This document shows positions 26,301 to 33,800 of a stretch of DNA of 64,000 bases, in pieces. Below the pieces are notes generated by a model that was not told the DNA's origin, made no database searches, and saw only the letters and a list, made by a program, of their open reading frames with translations. The DNA is from G963422745 sp963422745. Its GTDB lineage: Bacteria; Actinomycetota; Acidimicrobiia; Acidimicrobiales; Aldehydirespiratoraceae. The stretch covers positions 3,100,001 to 3,164,000 of the forward strand of contig OY730477.1 in assembly GCA_963422745.1 (NCBI GenBank). Direction: 5' to 3'. Position numbers and translations under genes: made by a program. Every line of letters starts with the position of its first letter. Within the stretch, counting starts at the first letter, position 1.

Positions 26301-28833
26301 AGGACTCAACGGTGCACGAGGACCAGCAGGACCACAAGGACCGAAAGGCGATAAGGGCGACACCGGCGAACAAGGACCCCAAGGACGCAGAGGCCAGACC
26401 GGAATAGTACGAGGACTCAAAGGTGACACCGGACCAGCCGGACCCGCAGGCAAAGACGGTGAACGAGGACTCCAAGGACCCAAAGGCGAACCCGGCACCG
26501 ACGGAGCCAAAGGTGACAAGGGCGAACAAGGCCTACGCGGACTCAAAGGCGAAACCGGACCACAAGGACCCGCAGGCCAAAACGGCACCAAAGGCGCAGA
26601 CGGCGAACAAGGCCAAGACGGCGCACCCGGACCTCGCGGACCCAAAGGCGAACCCGGACCAGCTGGCGCAGACGGCGCTCAAGGCCAACAAGGACTCCAA
26701 GGACCCAAAGGCGAACCCGGCACCAACGGCGCCAAAGGTGACCAAGGCCTGACCGGACCTCGCGGACCCAGAGGACTGCCCGGCGCCAAAGGCGACACCG
26801 GACCACGAGGACTACGTGGGCTCCAAGGAGAACCCGGCCAAGACGGCGAAGACGGCGCTCAAGGACCCAAAGGCGACAAAGGCGACGCCGGAGAACAAGG
26901 ACCCCAAGGACGCAGAGGCCCAACCTATTTGCTACGAGGACTGCCCGGAGAACCCGGCCCAGCAGGACCACGAGGACCCAAAGGCGAAACGGGCCAAGCT
27001 GGCGCAGACGGCGCTCAAGGACCCAAAGGCGACCCAGGCCAAGACGGCGCACAAGGCGAACGCGGCCTGACCGGACCTCGCGGACCCAAAGGCGAAACCG
27101 GAATACTACAAGGACTCAAGGGCGAACCCGGAGAACGAGGACCCCGAGGACTGCCCGGCACCAACGGAGCCAAAGGCGAAACCGGACCCGCAGGCAAAGA
27201 CGGCGAACGAGGACCCCGAGGCGAACAAGGCCTACCCGGCCAAGACGGAGCCAAGGGCGACACCGGTGAACGAGGACCCGCTGGCGTAGACGGCGCACAA
27301 GGCGAACGCGGCCTACCTGGAGAACGAGGACCCCGAGGCGAACAAGGCGAACGAGGACCACAAGGACCCAAAGGCGAAACCGGAATACTACGAGGACTCA
27401 AAGGTGACCCCGGCCCAGCAGGACCCAAAGGCGAACGAGGCCTGACCGGACCCGCCGGAGCTAAAGGCGACACCGGAGAACCCGGTACCAACGGAAAGGA
27501 TGGCGCACCCGGACCAGCAGGCCAAGACGGCGCCAAGGGCGAACAAGGCGATACCGGGCCACGAGGACTGAAGGGCATGCAGGGACCGAAAGGCGACACC
27601 GGACCAGCCGGACCACGAGGACCCACAGGCATGAAAGGACCCAAAGGTGACACCGGACCCGCAGGACCCAAGGGCGACACCGGACCCGCAGGACCCAAAG
27701 GCATGAAAGGACCTAAAGGCGACAAAGGAGACATCGGGCCGGAAGGACTCAACGGCAAAGACGGCGCAGACGGTCCAAGGGGTGAACAAGGACCAGCCGG
27801 ACCCCAAGGACCACAAGGACCACAAGGATACGACGGAGATAACGGCCCAATGGGCCCAATAGGGCCAAGAGGTCCGTCTGGCGGCCGACCAGGACCCGAA
27901 GGACCCAAAGGAGAAAAGGGCGACAAAGGCGACCAAGGAATAGTCGGACAGCCAGGACTACGAGGACCCAAGGGAGACACCGGACCCGCAGGACCCAAGG
28001 GCGAAACCGGAGAACAAGGACAACCTGGTGAACAAGGACGAAGGGGCCGAAGGGGCGAGACTGGACCAGAAGGACCCGCAGGACCCAAAGGCGACTTGGG
28101 GCGAGAAGGACTCAACGGCAAAGACGGCGAAGACGGCGCAGACGGCCCAAGGGGCGAACGAGGACCACGAGGACCCCAAGGGCCACCAGGGCCACCAGGA
28201 CCACCAGGAAAGGACGGAAAGGACGGAAAGGACGGACCCCAGGGCCCAGAAGGACCCCAAGGACCACGAGGATACGAAGGAGACAACGGTGAACAGGGAC
28301 CATTTGGTCCAACAGGGCGACCAGGACCTAAAGGCGACAAAGGAGACAAAGGAGACACCGGACCCGCAGGACCCAAAGGCGACACCGGAGAACAAGGACC
28401 ACCAGGTGAACAAGGAAAAAAGGGCCGAAGGGGCGAGACTGGACCTCAAGGACCAGAAGGACCTCAAGGGCCCGCTGGACCAGCGAGCGATGGGGCACAG
28501 GACCTAACTGGTAGCGGCGACGCTGACGGTCCAACCGGGGTTGGTTGGACATCGACTTCGGATGCCTTGGCCTCCGATGACGGCTGGCTACCTGTTGCCA
28601 CATTCGCCAGCGCGATGCACCCACTAGCAAATTGGTGCAGGCAGGACGACAAGATTGTGATCCTCTTCTGGTGGGAGCATCCGTTAGTTGACCCGAACGT
28701 CAACAGACCGGATTGCGCTAACAGAAACGGCTTGACATGGACGATTTCCGCAAGCGGGACCGCCTCCACCGAGCCACGTCAATCCCAACAAACCAGGAAG
28801 GTGACAACATTGTCCGGCCCAATTGAGCTATGA
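17359..28833 (+). CDS. Giant collagen-like protein, 3,824 residues
   Basis: An exceptionally long Gly-X-Y protein. Residues 1-63 are a Pro/Arg-rich, probably cytoplasmic head; 64-83 (LGVGLALAVAIVALLLSLAN) are a single membrane segment or uncleaved signal anchor. From about 91 to 3,709 there are roughly 1,200 collagen triplets rich in GPKGDKGDTG, GEQGLPG and GAKGETG, where Lys-Gly-Asp/Glu pairs can replace hydroxyproline in stabilising a triple helix. The repeat is broken at few places by one-residue slips with hydrophobic residues (GLTVHLRGIN twice, GIVRGLK, TYLLRGLP, GILQGLK, GILRGLK). The last 115 residues are a non-collagen domain with two Cys and many Trp (LANWCRQDDKIVILFWWEHP), a candidate trimerisation or binding head. 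A surface stalk is inferred. A weak AGGA precedes ATG 17359. It stands alone as a transcription unit. Confidence 0.9.
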   Translation: MSEHIFRRSRVDKRIQPGPEVREPGFITPPLPGFSPPFPRTAPNKNRAGERLPTWQRSEPSERLGVGLALAVAIVALLLSLANCTQAPRVGAQGLQGEEGVRGETGLRGPAGAPGPAGPQGLTGAQGLQGEQGEDGTPGPAGPKGDTGEQGPQGLQGAQGLTGAQGLQGEQGEDGTPGPAGPKGDTGEQGPQGLQGAQGLTGEQGLPGEKGQDGTPGPAGPKGDTGEQGPQGLQGEQGLQGEDGTDGANGTNGTNGTPGPRGPTGPPGPKGDDGDIGPPGPAGEDGADGQNGTNGTPGPRGPTGPPGPKGDDGDIGPPGPAGEDGADGQNGTNGTPGPRGPTGPPGPKGDDGQQGIQGPIGPPGPPGPPGPDGAPGKPGAPGKPGQQGPAGKDGLDGQNGLDGKDGLDGQNGKDGLDGQNGDQGPTGPTGPPGPPGNDGAPGKPGADGTKGDKGEDGAKGDKGDTGLQGPKGTDGAQGPRGEQGLPGTNGADGAKGETGEQGLPGTNGETGEKGETGEKGETGEQGLPGTDGAKGETGEQGPAGPKGETGAKGDKGDTGLQGPKGTDGAQGPRGEQGLPGTNGADGAQGPAGPAGEQGLPGEKGDKGDKGQDGADGAKGETGERGLTGARGPKGDKGDKGDTGLQGPKGTDGAQGPRGEQGLPGADGQDGTAGPRGLQGEPGTDGAQGEQGPTGPKGDKGDKGDPGQNGAQGQQGLQGEPGQNGAPGKPGEDGPQGPRGPIGKQGLQGPKGEPGTNGAQGPKGDKGDPGQNGAQGQQGPKGDRGEQGLPGTNGKDGERGLQGEQGLPGPKGDTGDTGQDGAQGEQGPRGPKGETGQDGAKGETGAQGPRGEQGLPGTNGADGAKGETGAQGPAGPAGEQGLPGTNGEKGDKGDKGQDGADGAKGETGEQGLPGADGQDGAAGPRGLQGETGEQGERGLRGPRGLQGEPGTDGAKGETGEQGPAGPKGETGAKGDTGAQGPAGEQGLPGEKGDKGDTGLQGPKGDKGDPGQDGAKGDKGDTGLQGPKGTDGAQGPRGEQGLPGTNGADGAKGETGEQGLPGVKGETGEKGETGEKGETGEQGLPGTDGAKGETGEQGPAGPKGETGAKGDKGDTGLQGPKGTDGAQGPRGEQGLPGTNGADGAQGPAGPAGEQGLPGEKGDKGDKGQDGADGAKGETGERGLTGARGPKGDKGDKGDTGLQGPKGTDGAQGPRGEQGLPGADGQDGTAGPRGLQGEPGTDGAQGEQGPTGPKGEKGDKGDTGAKGDTGDRGPQGPKGDRGLTVHLRGINGERGPAGPQGPKGDKGDPGQDGAKGDKGDTGLQGPQGTDGAQGPAGEQGLPGEKGDKGDTGLQGPKGDKGDPGQDGAKGDKGDTGLQGPQGTDGAQGPRGEQGLPGTNGADGAKGETGAQGPAGPAGEQGLPGPKGEKGDKGDKGQDGADGAKGETGEQGLPGADGQDGAAGPRGLQGETGEQGERGLRGPRGLQGEPGTDGAKGETGEQGPAGPKGDTGAKGDTGAQGPAGPKGETGAKGDTGAQGPAGEQGLPGEKGDKGDTGLQGPKGDKGDPGQDGAKGDKGDTGLQGPKGTDGAQGPRGEQGLPGTNGADGAKGETGEQGLPGVKGETGEKGETGEKGETGEQGLPGTDGAKGETGEQGPAGPKGETGAKGDKGDTGLQGPKGTDGAQGPRGEQGLPGTNGADGAQGPAGPAGEQGLPGEKGDKGDTGAKGDTGDRGPQGPKGDRGLTVHLRGINGERGPAGPQGPKGDKGDPGQDGAKGDKGDTGLQGPQGTDGAQGPAGEQGLPGEKGDKGDTGLQGPKGDKGDPGQDGAKGDKGDTGLQGPQGTDGAQGPRGEQGLPGTNGADGAKGETGAQGPAGPAGEQGLPGPKGEKGDKGDKGQDGADGAKGETGEQGLPGVKGETGEKGETGEQGLPGTDGAKGETGEQGPAGPKGETGAKGDKGDTGLQGPKGTDGAQGPRGEQGLPGPKGADGAKGETGEQGPAGEQGLPGPKGDKGDKGDTGAKGETGLQGPAGEQGLPGADGQDGAAGPRGLQGEPGTDGAQGEQGLPGPKGDKGDKGDTGLQGPKGTDGKQGPRGLKGEPGTNGAKGETGEQGPAGPKGDKGDTGLQGPKGTDGAQGPRGEQGLPGADGQDGAAGPAGPAGEQGETGAQGERGLRGPRGLQGEPGTNGAKGDTGEQGLPGADGQDGAAGPRGLQGETGAQGERGLPGTNGAAGPRGLQGEQGPRGLKGDTGQDGAKGEQGPRGLKGDTGADGAQGEQGPRGLKGEPGTDGAKGETGERGLTGPKGDTGLQGPKGTDGAQGPRGEQGLPGTNGADGAKGETGAQGPKGDKGDNGADGAQGEQGPRGPKGDTGADGAQGEQGPRGPKGEPGTNGAKGETGERGPQGPKGEPGTAGAQGEQGPRGPKGDKGADGAQGPQGEQGLPGQDGARGEQGLRGLKGEPGTNGAKGERGLTGAAGPAGPTGPKGDKGEQGLPGADGAKGETGAQGLPGAQGPKGETGAQGPQGEPGTAGAKGDKGDRGEQGLPGTNGADGAKGEQGERGPQGPAGQNGANGADGATGPQGPAGEQGPAGEPGTAGAKGERGLTGAAGPAGPTGAKGDKGDTGLQGPAGPTGAKGETGDKGDNGQDGAQGEQGPRGPKGETGTAGAKGERGLTGEQGLKGETGEQGPRGPKGETGEQGEQGLPGAKGERGLQGEPGQDGADGAKGDKGDTGEQGERGLRGPRGEQGPAGTNGAKGETGEQGPQGEQGQQGLRGPAGQDGEDGQDGAKGDTGPAGAKGERGPRGPKGDNGANGQDGERGLQGETGPRGLQGPAGKDGERGLPGEQGPAGAKGDTGEQGGQGPRGEPGQDGADGPKGDKGDNGAKGERGLRGPRGEQGPAGTNGAKGETGLQGPAGEQGPKGDKGDTGEQGLPGPAGAKGDKGQKGDTGPAGADGAQGERGLTGERGPTGPTGPKGDRGKDGEHGPRGLNGARGPAGPQGPKGDKGDTGEQGPQGRRGQTGIVRGLKGDTGPAGPAGKDGERGLQGPKGEPGTDGAKGDKGEQGLRGLKGETGPQGPAGQNGTKGADGEQGQDGAPGPRGPKGEPGPAGADGAQGQQGLQGPKGEPGTNGAKGDQGLTGPRGPRGLPGAKGDTGPRGLRGLQGEPGQDGEDGAQGPKGDKGDAGEQGPQGRRGPTYLLRGLPGEPGPAGPRGPKGETGQAGADGAQGPKGDPGQDGAQGERGLTGPRGPKGETGILQGLKGEPGERGPRGLPGTNGAKGETGPAGKDGERGPRGEQGLPGQDGAKGDTGERGPAGVDGAQGERGLPGERGPRGEQGERGPQGPKGETGILRGLKGDPGPAGPKGERGLTGPAGAKGDTGEPGTNGKDGAPGPAGQDGAKGEQGDTGPRGLKGMQGPKGDTGPAGPRGPTGMKGPKGDTGPAGPKGDTGPAGPKGMKGPKGDKGDIGPEGLNGKDGADGPRGEQGPAGPQGPQGPQGYDGDNGPMGPIGPRGPSGGRPGPEGPKGEKGDKGDQGIVGQPGLRGPKGDTGPAGPKGETGEQGQPGEQGRRGRRGETGPEGPAGPKGDLGREGLNGKDGEDGADGPRGERGPRGPQGPPGPPGPPGKDGKDGKDGPQGPEGPQGPRGYEGDNGEQGPFGPTGRPGPKGDKGDKGDTGPAGPKGDTGEQGPPGEQGKKGRRGETGPQGPEGPQGPAGPASDGAQDLTGSGDADGPTGVGWTSTSDALASDDGWLPVATFASAMHPLANWCRQDDKIVILFWWEHPLVDPNVNRPDCANRNGLTWTISASGTASTEPRQSQQTRKVTTLSGPIEL
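18763..23090. repeat. Segmental duplications inside the collagen gene
   Basis: A block of about 680 bp starting near 18763 recurs almost identically 1,665 bp later and in part another 1,668 bp later (near 22096). A second block, around 21190-21680 including the TVHLRGIN interruption, recurs 1,380 bp later. Offsets are whole codons and, allowing for the one-residue interruption, whole Gly-X-Y triplets, so the repeat register is kept. Confidence 0.8.
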
Positions 28834-29209
28834 ACAACATTGCTAGGGCGGTCATGTAGTTAATGACTGCTAGCCAGGAGTCATGTCACGGTCGGTTACT
28901 TCGGCTCCGTTGGCCACCACCGGTCCAGCAGGCCAAGCTTTACTAGGCTCACCTACCAGGGCACCAACTAACACCGAACGGATCAGTGCACCAGCAGGTC
29001 TTGACATCGGAGCTCGGACACCACCCGAAGTTGCCACTCGGTCCTAGGCGAGATAATTCGCCCACCCGGGCCCGAAGCGGATCGCTATCAACGCCGTGAC
29101 GCCGATCGGTCCCAACAAGCAAGCGGAGCGCGTCGCTAGCGACGTGTGAAACACAGCAAGAAGCACTCATGAGCACCGGCCGAGGGATCAGACCCGTACA
29201 TCCGTCACT
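28834..29209. other. Gap downstream of collagen gene, no gene seen
   Basis: 376 bp between the collagen stop and the converging hydrolase. I see no gene, array or strong hairpin; short reading frames here have no recognisable features. Confidence 0.5.
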
Positions 29210-30163
29210 TCATGCCAGTAGATCCTCGATGTGAGCGGCCAGCTCAATCGGCTTGTCGCCCTGGATCGAATGCCCGGCACCGTCAACGACGATATGGCGG
29301 GTGTCGGGGCGGCGCCTCATCCACTCGGCGACGTCGTCGTCTCCGATCACACTCCAGCGACCGCCCTGCCATAAGGTGACGGGCACGACGATCCGGTCGA
29401 CTTTGTCCCACAGGTCCTCGAAAGACGGTCCGCCCGAGGTATCAACCTGCCAGTCACGGACGCGGTCGTAGTTCCAGGTCCAGCGGCCGTCGGGCAGTTC
29501 GTGGGCGTTGTGCAGGATCCCGCGGCGCAGACTCAACTCAGAGCGACCCGGGTTGAACTCGACGGTGCGGGCGAGGATCTCCTCGAAGCTCGCGAAGTGT
29601 TCAGGTCCGTCGATGAACGCAAGGACCGGTTCGGCCTTGGCGTGATCGGTGCCAGGGGTGACATCAACAACGCCGAGCCTGCGCACCAGATGCGGGTAAT
29701 CCGCCGCCATGCAAATCGCAGTCATCCCTCCCAGTGACATGCCGACCACGGCTTCGGCGTTCGGTGCCAGGGTTCGGACCGCCTCCGCCAAATCTGAGGC
29801 CATCGATGCTGGCGAGTAGTCATGCGTTGGCCGGTGATCTGAGCGGCCGTGGCCGGGCAGGTCCACTGCCAGCAACGGCTGGCCTAGCGCCAGCGCAACC
29901 GTGTCCCAGGTGTGGGCGTTTTGGGCACCACCATGAACAAGCACCAGCTCCGGATCGCCTTCACCCCACACCAGCGCACTCAGCGACAACCCGGAGTTGA
30001 GCGTCACGGATTCTCTGCGCACAATCGGCGGGATGTCGAGTTCAATTCCGTACTCGGCCGCGTTCTCATGCAACAGGCCGAACTCGTCGTAATCGGTCAC
30101 CAGCCGCGAGCGTAGCTCGCCAATCAAAGCGAGCACCGATTCCCGACGCAGATTACCGACCAC
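29210..30163 (-). CDS. Alpha/beta hydrolase
   Basis: A 317-residue alpha/beta-fold hydrolase. The oxyanion region is LVLVHGGAQNAHTWD, the strand-loop LAVDLPGHGRSDHRP is typical, the nucleophile elbow is VVGMSLGGM (Ser), and the catalytic His is in VVDGAGHSIQGDKP; the acid is probably in the region before it. Substrate unknown: esterase, lactonase and epoxide-hydrolase-like members look alike at this level. The N-terminal ~50 residues (RRESVLALIGELRSRLVTDY...) precede the core domain and are also found as a decayed fragment at about 30590-30640. The GTG start abuts a decayed copy of a methylase tail, so the native promoter may have been displaced. Confidence 0.85.
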   Translation of the reverse strand: MVGNLRRESVLALIGELRSRLVTDYDEFGLLHENAAEYGIELDIPPIVRRESVTLNSGLSLSALVWGEGDPELVLVHGGAQNAHTWDTVALALGQPLLAVDLPGHGRSDHRPTHDYSPASMASDLAEAVRTLAPNAEAVVGMSLGGMTAICMAADYPHLVRRLGVVDVTPGTDHAKAEPVLAFIDGPEHFASFEEILARTVEFNPGRSELSLRRGILHNAHELPDGRWTWNYDRVRDWQVDTSGGPSFEDLWDKVDRIVVPVTLWQGGRWSVIGDDDVAEWMRRRPDTRHIVVDGAGHSIQGDKPIELAAHIEDLLA

Positions 30164-30468
30164 GATCCCGTGGCCCGGGCGAGTAGTTGAGATTGCCGCA
30201 AGGCTGACCGCGGTGGACGAACGCTTCTCCGAAAGGGCCTATGAAGACGGCGTGCCAGTTGGGTTCAGCTAATCATGCACCCACCAAGATTGATCTGATC
30301 TGTGAACTCAACGCCGGTGTCGAAGCTCAAATACAGCCTTGACAACCCGACTTAATGGTCATTTATGACACCTTCCTTGAAGGCACCGATTGCTCCGAGC
30401 CACGCAGCCGTGTTCGAGCATTTCCGACAGCTCACCAAACCGAAATCTTATGGGCATCAGTATGTTGA
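30158..30468 (+). pseudogene. Decayed copy of a methylase C-terminal domain
   Basis: About 310 bp are clearly homologous at DNA level to 34993-35303, the end of the specificity-like gene of methylase copy 2. The shared stretches include CACGATCCCGTGGCCCGG, AAGATTGATCTGATCTGTGA and GAGCATTTCCGACAGCTC, up to the matching stop. Several indels and stops break the frame (for example TTGACAACCCGACTTAATGG). It shows that a third methylase, or a tandem duplicate of copy 2, once lay here. Its left edge overlaps the start of the divergent hydrolase. Confidence 0.8.
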
Positions 30469-30589
30469 TCAGTCATAAAATATTCTAAAGAAGGCTATAT
30501 AATATATCAATTTATTTATTGGCGCTATACAAACGATCAGATCCACACCAGGGCGTGTCACGGGCGATCTCATGCTTTGCAGCGTTCCC

Positions 30590-30640
30590 ATGAACCCGCT
30601 GAACTCGTTGTAGCCGCTCAGCAGCCGCGAGCGCTTCCTA
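30590..30640 (-). pseudogene. Fragment of a second hydrolase 5' end
   Basis: On the minus strand this matches codons near residues 17-34 of the alpha/beta hydrolase (GCTCGCGGCTG, then TACAACGAGTTC versus TACGACGAGTTC). It follows the methylase-tail remnant, so the unit hydrolase start plus methylase tail appears to have been duplicated and then decayed. The 30480-30540 stretch between them is strikingly AT-rich with no gene. Confidence 0.5.
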
Positions 30641-30641
30641 T

Positions 30642-30822
30642 CCCGGTCGTTGAGAGTTCACCCGCTCCCAACGGCCCCCATCAAGATCCCACCCGGTCGT
30701 TGAGACTCCACTCGCTCAAGGTCCCGCCCGGTTGTTGAGATTCCACTCGCTCAAGATCCCAACGGCCCCGCAAGATCCCACCCGGTCGTTGAGATTCCAC
30801 TCGCTCAAGATCCCAACAGCCT
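30642..30822. repeat. Four-unit array upstream of methylase copy 2
   Basis: CCCGGT(C/T)GTTGAGA(T/C)TCCACTCGC units start at 30642, 30692, 30727 and 30781, each followed by CTCAAGATCCC or a variant. Spacing is irregular (50, 35, 54). Confidence 0.8.
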
Positions 30823-30862
30823 TGTTTTATTCCGTCTATTCCGCTCTGCTCGTCAAGGTAAC

Positions 30863-30868
30863 TAGCGT
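30863..30868 (+). promoter_or_regulatory. -10 TAGCGT upstream of leader peptide and methylase 2
   Basis: TAGCGT is seven nucleotides before ATG 30876, which opens a six-codon peptide rather than the methylase itself. Confidence 0.45.
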
Positions 30869-30875
30869 TGCGCTC

Positions 30876-30896
30876 ATGAAGACGGCACCGCAATGA
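30876..30896 (+). CDS. Leader peptide MKTAPQ overlapping methylase 2 start
   Basis: ATG 30876 begins a six-residue frame whose TGA overlaps the ATG of the methylase (ATGA, 30893-30896). With the TAGCGT box seven nucleotides upstream, the mRNA would be leaderless at the peptide and the methylase would be reached by termination-reinitiation. A similar arrangement precedes the hydrolase at 54234. Confidence 0.4.
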   Translation: MKTAPQ

Positions 30897-33800
30897 GCGT
30901 CGATGATTTTCTCGTTAACCGTGAACCCGCTTACTGGTCTCCACCGCTGGATTTTCCGTCTTCGCTGACACCTATGGCCCTTTTCGCCCAGAACGCTCCC
31001 AACGGCCTAGAGGTCGTGGTGGTGAGCGCCGTGCGCAGACCCACCGCCGTTGACCTTCGCAATGCATGGTCGAAGCGTCGGAGCAAGCGGGCTACTCCGG
31101 TGCTGTTGGTGGCGTTGTACGCCACCAATGAAGGCAACCGCGCCTCATTGTGTGGACCGGTGGGCGAATTGGCGGCGGTGCGTCACGGTGTGGAGGTGTC
31201 GGTGGCCGAGCGGATAGCCGACGCGGCCCTGGACGAACCGAGCCACCACGCCGCTACCCGGCTTCTGCACACATACCTACCGGAACTGGATCACGGGATG
31301 CCCGGCCTACGCAACGTAGGCCTGCTCGCCACGCACCAGCTGCGCAACGGGGTCCCTACCAGGCCCGACTGGGTCGACGCCTGTCGACGGGCCCGGTCAC
31401 TGCTGATTCAACGAGGCCGACGATTGGCGGAAGGACTCGGTTTCACGGTCCGCACCCTGGGCACTAGGACCTCACTTCTCACCACCGCCGGGGAACCACG
31501 AGCGGTAGCAGTATTCTGTCGTGACGACGAGTCCTTCGATACTGCATCTGGGCGCTTTGAGGGCGCTTCGCCGGTTTCTCGAGCGCTGGCCGACGCTGCC
31601 GAACACCAGGTGGACTGGGTCATCCTCACCCGCGCGGCCAGCATTCGCCTGCACTCCACCCGTTCGGATTTCGGGGTGGGTCGCAGAGGCCGAGCCGACA
31701 CGTTCGTGGAGTTGAACCTCGCTCTACTGCCCGATGAGTCGGCTGGATACCTGGAGCTGTTGTGCTCCGCACAAGCTTTGGATCCCGAAACTGGCTCGTT
31801 CACCGAAATCGAACACGATTCAAGACGGTTCGCCACAGGGCTCGCCGACCGACTACGAGAGCGTGTCTATCACCAAACCGTCCCGGCTTTGGCCGCCGCT
31901 GTGGCAGCCCGAATCCAAGATACCCAATCCAAAATATCGGTCAGCACCGCACCGAAGAAGCTTCCAAACTCACAAACGACCAGAACCCCGGTCACAAACG
32001 ACCTGAACCCCGGAGGCGGTCTAGCATCGCGGGTTCATAACTCCAGCCTGACCGAAGCCGACCTGCGCCGCGCCTACGAACAGGTGATGGTGGTCTTGTT
32101 CCGACTTCTGTTCACGGCCTACGCCGAAGCCACGGATCTGCTGCCCTATAGAACAAACGGGGCCTACGCCGAGCGTTCCCTGACAGCAACGACGCAACGA
32201 TTGGCTGAGGCTCGCAGGACCGGCTCAGAACATTACGCCGATGACTCCACCGCACTGTGGGACGGCGTGGTGGAGTTGTGGAGCGCCATAGACGCGGGAC
32301 GTGACGACTGGGGCGTACCGGCCTACGACGGCGGTCTGTTTGCCGAGGCCACCGAGGTGAACGCGGCTGGCGCAGCCATCGCCGAGATGCGGAAGTTGAA
32401 CGACACCGAGTTCGGCCCGGCGTTGGCCGGTCTGTTGATTGATGACAGTCCCAATCCCGAGATCGAGGGCTCGGGGCCGGTGGACTTCCGGTCGCTGTCG
32501 GTGCGGGAGTTCGGCACCGTTTATGAGGGTTTGCTGGAGTCCGCACTTGTCGTGGCCGCGGATGATCTCACCGTTCGTAAGGCCAAAGGCAACAGAGCCG
32601 AGCAGATCGTTGCGGCCGGTCCGGACGACCATGTGGAGATCGAAGCCGGTCAGGTGTATCTGACCAACCGTTCCGGGGTCCGCAAATCTACGGGAACCTA
32701 TTTCACCAAACCCTTCGCGGTCGCGCACCTATTGGACCATGCCCTGGAGCCCGCCCTCAACGATCACATCTCACGGCTCGATCGGTGCCATGATGCTGGC
32801 GACGACAACGCCTTGACTGCTGCTTTCTTCGACTTTCGCTGCGCGGATATCGCTATGGGGTCGGGACATTTTCTGGTTGAGGCGCTGGACCGGATCGAGA
32901 AACGGCTCTCGGACTGGCTGGCGCTGCATCCTGTGCCAGCGGTGACATCCGAACTCGACCGGCTGCGCAAATCGGCTCTGACAGCCTTGGGAGATCTCGG
33001 TGAGGGCACCGCGATAGAGCCTTCTGCGCTGCTGCGGCGTCAGGTAGCCCGGCGCTGCATATACGGCGTGGACCGCAATCCCATCGCTGTGGAGTTAGCG
33101 CGACTGGCTGTGTGGGTTAACACCTTCGTGCCTGGTCTGCCACTGTCGTTTCTTGACCACAACCTCGTGGTCGGCGACAGCCTCACCGGGGTGGGAACCT
33201 TGGATGAGGTGGTGACCGCCTTTGACCCAACCGCCAACAGGGACGCTCCGAGCCTGTTTCGCTACCAGACCCTGGAACTGTTGGGTCGAGCCAGGGCTTC
33301 GCTGGCTCGACTGGCCCGAACTTCCGACGCCACCAAGGCCGAAATCGACCACGCCCAAGCCGCGCACGACGAGGCTCAACACGCCGTGGCCGGGGCTCGG
33401 GCCCTGTTTGACGTGATCACCGCCCATCGGGCCGGAGTCATCCACAGCCTGCCGGAGAACTTCGATGAGGCAGCCTTCGTTGCCTTGAGCACACGACGCG
33501 ATGTGATCTCAACTGTCTCCGAACTGGCACCCGTGCACTTTCCGGCTGCCTTCCCCGAGGTGTTCTTAAGGGACCGCCCGGGATTTGACTGCCTGCTCGG
33601 CAACCCACCATGGGAGAAGGTCATGGTCGAAAAAAAGATCTGGTGGGGGCAATTCGCGCCCGGAGTCAGGTCCAGGAACGAAAAGGACATGAACGATTCC
33701 ATAGCCGAACTGAGACGATCCAGGCCCGATCTTGAGCCCATCTACCAAAGTGAAATCAATCGAAATAATAGAACAAGAGCCGTCCTGATGGCAGGACCGT

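Noticed and set aside
17355..28630. Long open frames antisense or in other frames of the collagen gene (Pro/Ser/Gly-rich or Arg/Leu/Val-rich)
   Set aside because: They arise from the GC-rich Gly-X-Y codon periodicity, which removes stop codons in several frames; composition is a mirror of the collagen repeat and no family is recognisable.
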